This document shows positions 22,660-35,300 of a stretch of DNA of 64,000 nucleotides, piece after piece; position 1 is the stretch's first letter; each line of letters begins with the position of its first letter. A program made the translations under genes and the position numbers. The stretch is from Alviniconcha marisindica (taxonomy: Eukaryota; Mollusca; Gastropoda; Provannidae): contig JABMCL010002073.1 in the NCBI GenBank assembly GCA_018857735.1, positions 757,001-821,000 on the forward strand, given 5' to 3'. Below the pieces are notes generated by a model that was given only the letters and a program-made list of their open reading frames with translations, had not been told where the DNA came from and ran no database searches.

Positions 22660-25600
22660 TGTGCACTGGAAGAGTGAGAACATGGGTCGATTGTGCAATG
22701 TCATCTACAGATATTTCGGGATGGCAGATCATTTAATTTCTGCAAAGGATTAATAAAGTTGACGTGTATAATTATTATAACATTTGTAAAACAGAAACAA
22801 CAACAACAACAACAACAAAAGACCAACAACCACTTGCATAGCTGCCTCACTGCTACAAGCCAAAGAAAAAGTCAAAGATGTCTCAAATGGTCACTCACAC
22901 TGACCTGTATATCTTTCTCTAGGAAGCTCTCACACTCCTCCTCGTCGCCCTTGTCGCCGAAGCCCCCGTTGGAGGAGATGGCGTTGGACATGGTGGACTG
23001 CGGCTTGTTGCCCATCGTGTACTTGGAGCCCCTGCTCATCATGGTGGTGCCGCCTCCGCTCTGCGACGTGTGTTCTTTGCCGCGGTACTTGTACACAAGG
23101 TACGCCTGAAATCCACAGTGCAGTGTTTAAGATGTGCTATAGTGTATCCCTGTATTTGTACACAAGGTACGCCTGAAATCCACAGTGCAGTGTTTAAGAT
23201 GTGCTATAGTGTATCCCTGTACTTTTTACACAAGGTACGCCTGAAATCCACAGTGCAGTGTTTAAGATGTGCTATAGTGTATCCCTGTACTTGTACACAA
23301 GGTACGCCTGAAATCCACAGTGCAGTGTTTAAGATGTGCTATAGTGTATCCCTGTACTTTTTACACAAGGTACGCCTGAAATCCACAGTGCAGTGTTTAA
23401 GATTTTGTATATGAATTCCCGGTACTTGTACACAAGGTACGCCTGAAATCCACAGTGCAGTGTTTAAGATGTGCTATAGTGTATCCCTGTACTTTGTACA
23501 CAAGGTACGCCTGAAATCCACAGTGCAGTGTTTAAGATGTGCTATAGTGATCCCTGTACTTGTACACAAGGTACGCCTGAAATCCACAGTGCGTGTTTAA
23601 GATGTCGCTGGGTACTTGTACACAAGGTACGCCTGAAATCCACAGTCAAATGTTTAAGATGTGCTATAGTGTATCCCTGTACTTGTACACAAGGTACGCC
23701 TGAAATCCACAGTGCAGTGTTTAAGATGTGCTATAGTGAACTCCCTGTACTTGTACACAAGGTACGCCTGAAATCCACAGTGCAGTGTTTAAGATGTGCT
23801 GTAGTGTATCCCTGTACTTGTACACAAGGTACGCCTGAAAACCACAGTGCAGTGTTTGAGATGTGCTATAGTGCATCCCTGTACTTGTACACAAGGTACG
23901 CCAGAAATCCACAGTGTCGTGTTTAAGATGTGCTGTAGTGTATCCTTGTACACAAGGTACGCCTGAAATCCACAGTCAAGTGTTTAAGATGTGCTATAGT
24001 GTATCCCTGTATTTGTACACAAGGTACGCCTGAAATCCACAGTGCAGTGTTTAAGATTTTTAGTATATCCCGAACCTTGCCGCGGTACTTGTACACAAAG
24101 TACGCCTGCAATCCACAATGCAGTGTTTAAGATGTGCTGTAGTGTATCCCTGTACTTGTAGACAAGGTAAGCCTGAAATACACAGTGCGGTGTTTAAGCT
24201 GTGCTATAGTGTATCCCTGTACTTGTACACAAGGTACGCCTGAAATCCACAGCGCAGTGTTTAAGATGTGCTATAGTGTATCCCTGTACTTGTACACAAG
24301 GTACGCCTGAAATCCACAGTGCAGTGTTTAAGATGTGCTACAGTGTATCCCTGCATTTGTGCAGAAGGTACGCCTTGAATTCCACAGTGCAGTGTTTAAG
24401 ATGTGCTGTAGTATACCCCGACCACTGCCGTGGTACTTATATACAAAGCACACCTGAAATCCACAGTGCAGTGTTTAAGATGTGCTACAGTGTATCCCAG
24501 TACTTCTACACAGGGTACGCCTGAAATCCACAGAGTAGTGCTTAAGATGTACTATAGTGTATTCCTTCACTTGTACACAAGGTATGCCTGAAATACACAG
24601 TGCAGTGTTTAAAATATGCCGTGCATTCAGGGTAAGCATGAAATCCACTGTGTAGTGTTTAAGATGTGCTATAGTGTATCCCGACCCTTAACTGCCACAA
24701 TACCTTGGTAAGTACGAGATCCATACTTACAAAGTAAGTAGTGTCTAAGATATAGTGTCTCTCGACCCTTGAACCCCTCCCACCCCTCAACCCCCATCAT
24801 GATGGTGCCCCTCCACCGTGCGTTGTATGCTCCTTGCCGCAGTAGTTGTACACAAGGTATGCCTGGAATCGACATTGTGGTAAGATATAAATGTAGCGTA
24901 TCCCGCTCCTTGGACAATCCCTCCCTTCTCCGTCGTGTGCTCCTTGCCATGTTAATTATACACAAGGTATGCCTGGAATCGACCTTGGGCTGTTTAAGAT
25001 ATATGTATGTTAATTATACACAAGGTATGCCTGGAATCGACCTTGGGCTGTTTAAGATATATGTTGTAGTGTATTCCGACCCCCTCCGTCGTGTGCTCAT
25101 CGCCATGTTACTTGTACACCAGTATGCCTGGAATCGACATTGAAGTGAAGTGTTTATGCTGTAATGTACTCCTGCCCCCCCCCCCCTCCCCCCCCCCCCC
25201 CCCCCCCCCAAACGCGTTGTGTGCTTCTCTCCTTGCCATACTATATGTACACAAAATCGACATTGTGGTGTTTAGATGTTACAGTGTACTTCGGCCCTTT
25301 ACCCATGTGCTCCATGCCACTGTACTCGTACACAAGGTGGGCCTGGAATCGACGTTGTGGTGTTTAAGATATATGTTATGGTGTATCTCGACCCTTTGGG
25401 GCCAAAAAGGAAGTCGATTGTTGACGACGGCGGTAGAGGACAATAATGACGGTGATGAAATGGGCAAAATCAGAGAGAATCTCTATGACATGATGCACAG
25501 ACTTGCAGACCCACCCAAACGGTGGATGTGACGACGGCTGCATAAACAGATGAACGTTAATGAAAGCGACGAAGTCTACAAAGTCTCCGACTTTGTAACG

Positions 25601-26141
25601 ACAGCAGGATGTACACACTTACTTTCGTGCCAGAAAAAAAAGCGACGGTGACAGCAATGAAGCTAGCAATAAAACAGGTCAATCTGTCGTAGAGAAGCAA
25701 AGTACGAGGGCATAAGTCCACTCACTTTGGTGCCAAACAGAAAGGCGAGGGTGACGGTGGTGGTGAGCTGGGTGTGGACAAACAGGACGAGGTACAGCAG
25801 GTCGGGGTTGGTGGGGAAAGGATCCTTCAGGAAAATCCTGCAAAAAAAAAAAGAAGGCACAACCCAGCTGCAACACAACCACCAGCAACACAGTTTCCCT
25901 GTCTCAAAACAGCAGAGGAATCTCCAGTGACAACCGAGTGAAATGTACTGTAATTGTTTTTTTCTTACTCAGTACAGATGAAAGGCATATCGTAATAATT
26001 CATACTCTTCACCCCCTCTACTTCTCAAAAACTGCGATGTGAAACTGGTGTGGAAATCGGTCAAAAGGACTGACACGCTGGAATCGGTAAAAAGAAGCAA
26101 AATTGTAATGATGGTCAGTAAAAAGACGTGTGCGTGCGTGC

Positions 26142-26175
<34 letters not shown>

Positions 26176-27341
26176 TTTTTCTCTGTCTTTTTTTTCTCCC
26201 CATTTTTCTCCTATGTGCAGTTTTCTAGAGCAAAAAGAAGGCAATGACAGTGATCCTGCCCGTTTAAAGACTAAGAGTGCTGACCATTAATTTTGATGTG
26301 TAATGAGACGGGAAACTCACATGGAGACGTTGAGGAAGAGGGAGAGAAGGAACTCGTTGTAAATGGCCCAGCTGATAAAGCGACTTTCGTTGAACTCCGA
26401 CGGTGCTTTTCGTACCACAATGCACAGTCGGACGCCCCACAGCAAAAATAACATCTCCGCTGTAAAAAATACAACAACAACCAAGTCTCGAGTAAGAACA
26501 AGGAAATAAAGTAAAACCAAACAACAGTACATACAACCGAAACAGTAACCCCCCACCCCCACCCGAAAAAACAACCCCAACCACCACCCCCACCACCCAA
26601 AAAAAAAAACACCCCCCAAAAAACACACAGAAAACTTACAAGACGAATAGCCTACAAACGAAAGTTACCTAATTAGAATAAAACCAACAGCGGCATAGTA
26701 CCGTTCGCTCGTACCGTATGCGTACCATATAATCCACCAAAAAGACTAGTCCAAGGTCGATATGGTTACAAGTACTTAAGCTGAAGCGTGCAATTCGAAT
26801 AGCCTACAAACGAAAGTTAACCAATTAGAGAATAAAACCAACAGCGGCATAGTACGGCGTTCGCTCGTACCGTATGCGTACCATATAATCCACCAAAAAG
26901 ACTAGTCCAAGGTCGACATGGTTACACGTACTGAAGCAGAAGCGACCCCCCCCCCCCCCCAACCCTTCCCCCTTAATCTTTAGTTTTAACAGTTTGTTCC
27001 TAATATGTCAGCCCGACATCCGAGGACATTAAGCCCCACATTAGCATCATCATCATAGCCCAAGGTCGAACGATGCTTTCACGTGACTATTCTACGTGTG
27101 TAGCACGGGGGGTGACGTCACCTACCAATGGCGGCAGAGTGGTCCCACCAGTCGGAGGAGCAAATGAAAGCTTTCAAGCCGCTGACGTCTTTGCCTATGA
27201 CATAGAAAGGAAGCGAAGCCAATATGAGTAAAGATATAATGGGACTGAATTGCAATTTTGAAGACTGGGGGGTGGGGCGGGGGTGGGTGGGTGCTTTACG
27301 GTAAGATCGGAAAGAATAAAAAATTATGTATAGACACGTCG

Positions 27342-27388
<47 letters not shown>

Positions 27389-30264
27389 AAACCTGAATAG
27401 GCCTATTAAAAAAACAACAACACCTGAATGGCACGTTTAAAAAATAAAGTTATCTAAAACTCCGAAGCATATAATCTGAACCCTCAAACAACACCCAAAA
27501 CACCACCAAAAGAACAACAGTAGCAACAACAAAGAAAGAAAACCACACCAACTAAAAAGTGAGAAGCGCTCACAGATTACTCGTGTCTTTGGCCCAGCTG
27601 CTCAAGTTCAAGGTAGCTGCGGTCTGGTAACCTCGACCCTTCCCCCCCACGTGGTGGCAGTTTCTTTTTCTGCCCGCCTAATCAGAGCGAACCCGTTATC
27701 CTGAGATCTGATTAGGAAACGAGGTCGCCAATCACTGAAAAGCGCGGCGAGGATCGTCTCCCCCAAGACGCGTTATTAACCGGGTCGCATGACAATCGCC
27801 CGCTCCTACGGTGATTTGTCTGGAAAATCTGTCAAGGACGTGGAGCAGTTTTGTTGGGGAGGGTGTGGGGATTGGGTTGATTTTCCTTTGCATGTAATGC
27901 CGGTGCGGTTTTGTGCTTTTTACTGGCTTACTCCTCTGTCTTCTATCGCTTTTTACTGGCTTACTCCTCTGTCTTCTATCGCTTTTTACTGGCTTACTCC
28001 TCTGTCTTCTATCGCTTTTTACTGGCTTACTCCTCTGTCTTCTATCGCTTTTCGCTTCCCAGAAGTGTGCATGTTATTGCGTAGTGAAACGTCTGAAAAT
28101 GTCAGAAAGAGGGGGGTCGGCAGAAGGAGAGGGATTCTTGAACGCTCCATCTAGCTGTCGATTTAGGGTTTCACAACCCTTAATAACTCCCGGATAAAAC
28201 AAAGACAGTAACACAAAGGTTGGTTTGGGAATGTAATCCATTTCTCTTCCTTGAAGAGGGGTGGGGGTGGGAGAGGGGTGGGGGGTTGGGGGAGTCAAAT
28301 TCGTGAGTTTCGCAATCCAACTGTTGAACCTCCATTCGCCTTCCTGGTCGAGGATTGCTCGTGTTTCAAACTGATTACAATTTATTAAATGGACAGATTT
28401 TATTTACTCTTCAACATGCCTCCGAAGCACGCACTGGCTAGGCCAATGGCAACGTCTCTGCAACTGCTGGACATGTTCCTGCTTTCGATTGGACTTGGCT
28501 TGTGGCTCGCTTTCAGGGAGCTTGCACGTTTTGTAATCAGTGGGGAATCTGGTCAAAAGACGCCGTTCCCATAATCCGAATTAGGCTGCAATAAGATTCA
28601 TTTTGTGTGCGACCCCCCTCCCCCCCTTCCACCTCGCAAAAGGAAGAAGAAGAAAAAAGAAAAGAAAAAAGAAGAAGAAGAAATTAAAGCGACAGGAAAC
28701 TTTCTTCTACCTTCATACGTCACTAGTTCTTACACCAGTAATGATATTTCTGTCTTCCAGGTAAATTCGAACCATATGCTTCTAAAATCGTCATCCTAAG
28801 TAAAGAGGTGTAAGTCTGCAGAGGTTACTGCATGTCGCATGTAACTTTTGATATTAAAAATAACTTTTTAAAAATCCGCTGTAATCGAACGACAGGTATT
28901 ACACATTCAATTCGTATTTTGTCTGCGGTAACTAGACTTGATTCAATAGAACAGCTCTAGAGAAGTGTACTCACCTAATACGACGATACATAAAGATCAA
29001 TTAAAAACACAAGCGCTTTCGACACATAGTCTTCGAAGGCGAAGACTATGTGTCGAAAGCGCCTGTTTTTAACTGTTCTTTGTGTGTCATCGTATAGGTG
29101 AGTACATTTCTCTAGAGCTGTTCTATTTTGTCAACCTCGCCAGCAGTTGTTCATTCATTCCTTAGACTTGATTGAGTTTCATGTTGCATGACGTATCTTA
29201 GCAATTAGTATAAGAAATTGACAAGATTCATGTTGAATGACGTATCTTAGCAATTAGTATAAGAAATTGACAAGATTCATGTTGAATGACATATCTTAGC
29301 AATTAGTATAAGAAATTGACACGATTCAAGTTGAATGACATATCTTAGCAATTAGTATAAGAAATTTACACGATTTATGTTGAATGACATATCTTAGCAA
29401 TTAGTATAAGAAATTGACAAGATTCATGAAAATGGGTTGAGTAACAACAGTCGACGACTGTTTGTGTCAGGGTGACGACAGAAACGACGACGGCGACGAC
29501 AAACCTTGTATGACTCTAGGTGTGCCGGCCACAGTCCTGGCAGTGAGGTAAACGGAGAAGATGAAGACGATGACGACGAGACGTTTGATCAAATCCCCGT
29601 CAGAGATCTTGATCCGTTGTGCGGAACGGACGCGGAACACGACCGAAATTCTGAAGAAAAAAGAAAAAGAAAAAAAAAGGAGAAAATTATAGTCAGCATT
29701 ATGGTCAGCGTCACTTTCGGTATTCGTCAGTTTTTTTTCTTTCTCTCTCTCCCTCTCAACGTCTGTCTCTCTCTGCGTGCGCATGCGCGCGCGCGTGTGT
29801 GTGTTAGTATTGCAGTAAAGGTTTTTTTTTTTTATTAGTAGTTTTGAACTGTGCGTGCGTGTTTCAAACAGTCATTCACGTTTGTGCAATGCTGATGTGT
29901 ACATTATTTTAGTTGTTAATAGATAGTTTTCTTAACACTCTTTATTTCGCTGTACATGCGAGTTCTGTTTTATTTCTACTGTTCAGCGCTTCGAGCTGAG
30001 GTGTTGGCACTTTACACATTTCCTGTCTGGCTGTCCTCGGTATCGGTGCGGAGCAGGTGCGTGTGTACGTGCATTTGGGGTCAGTTCACCATGACATGCA
30101 CTGACAGCACGTAGCTGGTGGAATCTGACCGGTCAAATCATAGAAGTGAGACGGATCAAAGACAAAAATTAAAGAGCAATAAAGCTGCCACCTTGAAAAA
30201 AAAAAGGAAAAAGAAAGAAAAGGAAAAACAAATGGGAGGGGGGAGGAGGGGGGAGGAAGAGGAG

Positions 30265-30299
<35 letters not shown>

Positions 30300-32144
30300 C
30301 GCGCGTGCGTGCGTGCGTGTGTTTTCAAAGTTTTAGGGAAGAGCCTGTTATAAAAAAATAAAAAAAACGACCAGTGCTTAGGCGAGTTTCACATAGTTCA
30401 GGAGCTGTGTGAGAGTCGAGGTGGCCGTCCGTCCTAACGAGCCTTCTTGTTTCCGTGAACGTAAAGCTATATTGAACCATGCTTCGGCATTGTTAACAGG
30501 TTGTCCCTAATATGTCAACCGACATCTGAGCACATTAAGCAACACTACCTACCTACCTAGCTTAGGCAAGCGAGGGCTGGACTTGGTAGCGTTATAGTTA
30601 ACCAACATATGCGTCGCCGCGTTGCGTTGCGGCGTTTATGCGAGTGGCTGGTGTGCACAGCGACATTTACTTCTCATTCACTACTACTGCATGCGTGCAC
30701 AGAGCTTCACCTTAAATGATACAACACAAATACAGCTGTGCGGAGTCACGGAGGGAGTAGGTAGGTTACCTCCAGGTTTTGAGGAGCAGAGCACCGTAGG
30801 AAATGGAGAACCCGATCTCTCGGATCCAGAACTGTATACAGCACGTCAGCACTTGGGCTTCGAAGTAACCCACGATCAGCTGAAACAAAAATATCATTGT
30901 GACTGGTCAGGACGGGTTAATGAATAAGGACGAGGACGAGGCTAATGATATTTCCCCAGTCTCTCTCTCTCTCTCTTTTTCCACATCACTCTCTGTCACT
31001 CTGTCTCTAAATGTCTGTCCGTCTTTCTCAGTAGTTGGCATTATACTTTCGATATTCAGTCGATATTTTACCATTATTTTCCCCGAGGACTGGATGCCAA
31101 AGACATGCTGCACTTTAATTTGTATTTAGTCTGTTTCGTCTTTCTGTGCGTCATTTTTGGATCATTGGCTTTTAGGTTTCTGATTTGAGGTACCGAGGAC
31201 GCAAAAATCAGTCCCCCAACCGTGAGCTATCAAAGTTCCGAAGTTTTTATCCCTAGAGTAAGTAGGATGATACGACAGCTTTGCGAGAGTTTCCTGCTGC
31301 CAGGAACTCGGCCAACATAACGCAGAAATGTCACTGTTGATGTACTAATTTGTGACAATTTTGGCTTCGTTGGTTGATGCTGACTGCGTTGTGTGTAGAA
31401 CTGTGAGGCACTTGTGTTTTTTGGTGACTTGCGTTTCGGCCTGTTATAGAGTAGTTGTGAATGTGTGGATCGTCCTGGGGTGACCCAGTGCGGTTGACAG
31501 GACGTGGTGACTTGTGTTTCGACCTGTTATGAGTAGCTGTGAATGTGTGGATCGTCCTGGGGTGACCCACTGCGGTTGGCAGGACGTAAACACCCAGGAA
31601 CTAATTAACGTAACGCTGTTAGTCACGAAGGGGTGAGTTAAGTCTTTTACTACTGGGAAGGATGGAATTAAGGTGAGGTAGTAATATAATGATTTGTTTT
31701 CTTTATATATTGCTGCTTCTCATATGGCACATGTACTTTTTGTGTGTGTGTATGTTATACATTGTTGGTTGTCATAATTATATGTATTATGTTTGTGAAA
31801 CTTAGAAAATGTTGTAAAGCGCAGTGAGTTTATGTACACCAAAAAATAGCGCTATACAAAAGTTATCTATTATTATTACTATTATTTTACGCCTGTTTCT
31901 GTGATGATTGTGGCCCTCGTAGCTGATTATCAAATACCATCAAGCGAGCACTCGTCCTTGCGAAGTTCCAAATCCACCACCGACTATGACAACAAACGAT
32001 AAACAAACGCGACGCATGAATTTCAACACTCACAGGACAGTATAAGAAGAAAGCTCCGAGAAGAACCACTCGCATCAGGACCGGACTTGAGGCTTTCATC
32101 ACCTGCAACGACACGAAACGCACGTGCATGCACATGCACATGAA

Positions 32145-32191
<47 letters not shown>

Positions 32192-32300
32192 GAATTTCTC
32201 AGAACGGAAAGCAAAAGCAGCATTGAGAATTCTCATTTTTTTAAACCAGCAAAATGACCAGCTGGCTGACATTCTTTTGCCTCTCCAGTGGTTTTTGAAG

Positions 32301-32368
<68 letters not shown>

Positions 32369-35300
32369 TGTGATTTGGCTGAGGGAAGTGTGTGTGTATG
32401 TGGGAGATGGGGGTGGTGGGGGGGGGGGGGGGGGGAGGGGTGCAGACTGCGTAGTTGTGCACAGATGCCACAACACACACACGACATGTATGGAACACAG
32501 CTGTCCCATGTTCTTTTAATAATACTGTAATGGTAAACAAAAATACAAGGTTCATGCAAAAAATTGAAACGGAATGAGGCCCAGAGAGCTCGTGCAGAAT
32601 CAACACAGAAGGGAGTTAATTAGCACTCGAAAGACGTCACACAAAATACAAGGTACATAAACTCCACCAGAGGATCTTCTGGTGGAGTTTATGTACCTTG
32701 TATTTATACGCATGCCAGGTGAGAGTTACCGTAGTCGACTCAGGTCTTTGTTGTTGTACTTGTGTGTGTGTCGTCTTTCGAGCGCTAATTAATTCCCTTG
32801 TATGTTGATTCTACAGGGTTCATGCGGTAAACCAAAGTACAGGGTTCATGCGGTAAAACACAATACAGGTAGGGTACATGGGGGGAAATTGAACATCGGA
32901 TATCAGACGTACACAAACCTGACCACCGAAGCTTCGCATCGTAAGACCGAAACAAACCGAACGATACCGTAATGAACCGAAACATTACACCCATTCTCGC
33001 CTCAGCATACAGATGTACACATCTTGCTTTACATTTAATTACCAAAAAAAACTGAGGCGAGGTGCGCGAACAAAGTTCGAAATAGTCGCCAAGAGGTCAA
33101 AAATGAATCTAGTTTGTGCCGGGTCCTTTGGGAACATTGCGCTGGTCGCTCCCGATCGTTGTGGGACTGACGCCCTTCCGGGTCAGGATCTGCCTCTAAA
33201 GCTCCTCCTGCCTTGCGCCCAGTTGAGTGGCGGATGGCGTGACTATCTTGAAAATTACAGTAAAAAAAATGCACATTACACTACAGGTAAGGTCAGGTCA
33301 GGTGTGTGGAGGGAGAACCGGGTCAAGGGGGTGAGGGTGGATATGTTCGATGCGAAAGGGGGGGGGGGGGGGAGGAAAGGGGAGGGGGGGGGAGGAAAGG
33401 GGAGGGGGGTGGAGGAAAGGGGAGGGGGGTGGGGAAAGGGAGGGGGGGAGGAAAGGGGAGGGGGGGGGGTGGGAGGAAAGGGGAGGGGGGAGGAAAGGGG
33501 AGGGGGGAGAGCGAGGGGGGTGGGAGGAAAGGGGAGGGGGGAGGGCAGGGGGGGTGGGAGGAAAGGTTAGCGGGGAGGCAGGGGGGTGGGAGGAAAGGGT
33601 AGCGGGGAGGGAGGGGGGTGGGAGGAAAGGGAGGGGGGAGAGCAGGGAGGGTGGGAGGAAAGGGGAGGGGGGAGAGCAGGGAGGGTGGGAGGAAAGGGGA
33701 GGGGGGAGGCAGGGGGGTGGGAGGAAAAGGGGAGGCGGGGAGGGCAGGGGGGGTGGGAGGAAAGGGGAGCGGGGAGGGCAGGGGGGGTGGGAGGAAAGGG
33801 GAGGGGGGGAGGGCAGGGGGGGTGGGAGGAAAGGGGAGCGGGGAGGGCAGGGGGGGCGGGAGGAAAGGGGAGCGGGGAGGGCAGGGGGGGCGGGAGGAAA
33901 GGGGAGCGGGGAGGGCAGGGGGGGCGGGAGGAAAGGGGAGCGGGGAGGGCAGGGGGGGCGGGAGGAAAGGGGAGCGGGGAGGGCAGGGGGGGCGGGAGGA
34001 AAGGGGAGCGGGGAGGGCAGGGGGGGGAGAGAAAGGGGAGGGGGGAGGCAGGGGGGGGGAGGAAAGGGTGGGGGTGGGAGGAAAGGGTAGCGGTGGGGAG
34101 GGAGGGGGAGGCGGGAGGGGAAAGGGGAGGGGGGAGGCAGGGGGGGGGAGGAAAGGGGAGGGGGGGTGGGAGGAAAGGAAGGGGAGGGGGAGAGCAAGGG
34201 GGGGGGGAGGGGGGAGAGAGGGGGGGGGGGGGTGGGAGGGGGGAGAGCAGGGGGGGGAGGGGGAGGGGGGAAAGCAGGGGGGGGGGGGGGGGGGGGGGAG
34301 GGGGGAGGAGGGGGGGGAGGGGAGGGGGGAAAGAGGGGGGGGGGAGGGGAGGGGGAGAGCAGGGGGGGGAGAAGGGAAGGGTGGGGAGGAAAGGGTAGCG
34401 GGGAGGGCAGGGGGGGGTGGGAGGAAAGGGTAGCGGGGAGGGCAGGGGGGTGGGAGGAAAGGGTAGCGGGGAGGGCAGGTGGGTGGGAGGAAAGGGTAGC
34501 GGGGTGGGGGGAAAGGGTAGCGGGGAGGGGTGGGAGGAAGGGATAGCGGGGAGGGGGAGAGCAGGGTGGTGGGAGGAAAGGGTAGTGGGGAGAAGGGAAT
34601 GGTAGAAGGAATAGAGGGGAAGGTCGATATGATGAAGGAGGAGATGGAGGAGAATGCGATAGGGTAGCGGGGAGGGGAATAGTGGGGTGGGGTGGGGGAG
34701 GAACTGGGGGTAAGAGGGAAAGGGAATACGGTCGCGCGGAGGTGGGAAAGGGGGATTGCGGGGAGGATGGATTGGCGGGAAGGGGGACAGGGGAAGCGAC
34801 GACAGAAAGATCCAAACACACACAAAAGTTTAAAAAGAACGCTATTTATTACGACACAGCAAAAGTCCCGTTTTCAAGCTACAGGTAGGGCGTGTACATT
34901 AGGGTGGAGGGTGAGGTAGGGTGTGCATGAGGGTGGAGGGCGAGGTAGGTTTGTACATGAGGGTGGAGGACGAGGTAGGGTGTGCATGAGGGTGGAGGGC
35001 GAGGTAGGTGTGTGCATGAGGGTGGAGGGCGAGGTATGTGTGTACATGAGGGTGGAGGGCGAGGTAGGTGTGTACATGAGGGTGGAGGGCGAGGTAGGTG
35101 TGTACATGAGGGTGGAGGGCGAGGTAGGTGTGTACATGACGGTGGAGGGCGAGGTAGGGTGTGCATGAGGGTGGAGGGTCAGGCAGGGGGTGTGCATGAG
35201 GGTGGAGGGTCAGGTAGGTGATGTGGATCAAGGTGCAGGGTGAGGTGGGGGTGACGTGCATGAGGGTGGAGGGTGAGGTAGGGTGTGTGGATCAAGGTAC

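Larger units (their letters stand above)
16936..22904 (-). other. Receptor intron 9, upstream part
   Basis: This is intron sequence between exons 9 and 10. It contains a CCAAT-rich 33-bp array (17518-18062), a 46-bp array (18760-19170), several copies of the tail motif GTCCTGAGGTGACC (19270, 19655, 19880), a CCAA tetranucleotide run (19930-19956), two (GA)n runs (20323-20380, 20431-20459), and a LINE C-terminal fragment with 3' tail (21880-22545). The stretch 20480-21870 shows no recognisable gene or repeat beyond a short imperfect duplication of GAACTGATTGAAG-type sequence near 21690-21850. Confidence 0.8.

Noticed and set aside
23070..24524. Frames repeating VHKVRLKSTVQCLRCAIVYP on the plus strand
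   Set aside because: They are reverse-strand readings of the 67-bp exon 9 acceptor array.
33035..33274. Additional receptor exon or transposase piece near 33050-33260
   Set aside because: Exons 2 and 3 join in phase with no missing residues, and neither strand shows a recognised domain.
33298..34825. Proline-rich frames of 418-507 codons on the minus strand and Gly/Arg-rich frames on the plus strand
   Set aside because: They follow from the G-rich 34-bp array, which lacks stops in all frames; several frames are open at once and there is no non-repeat coding signal.
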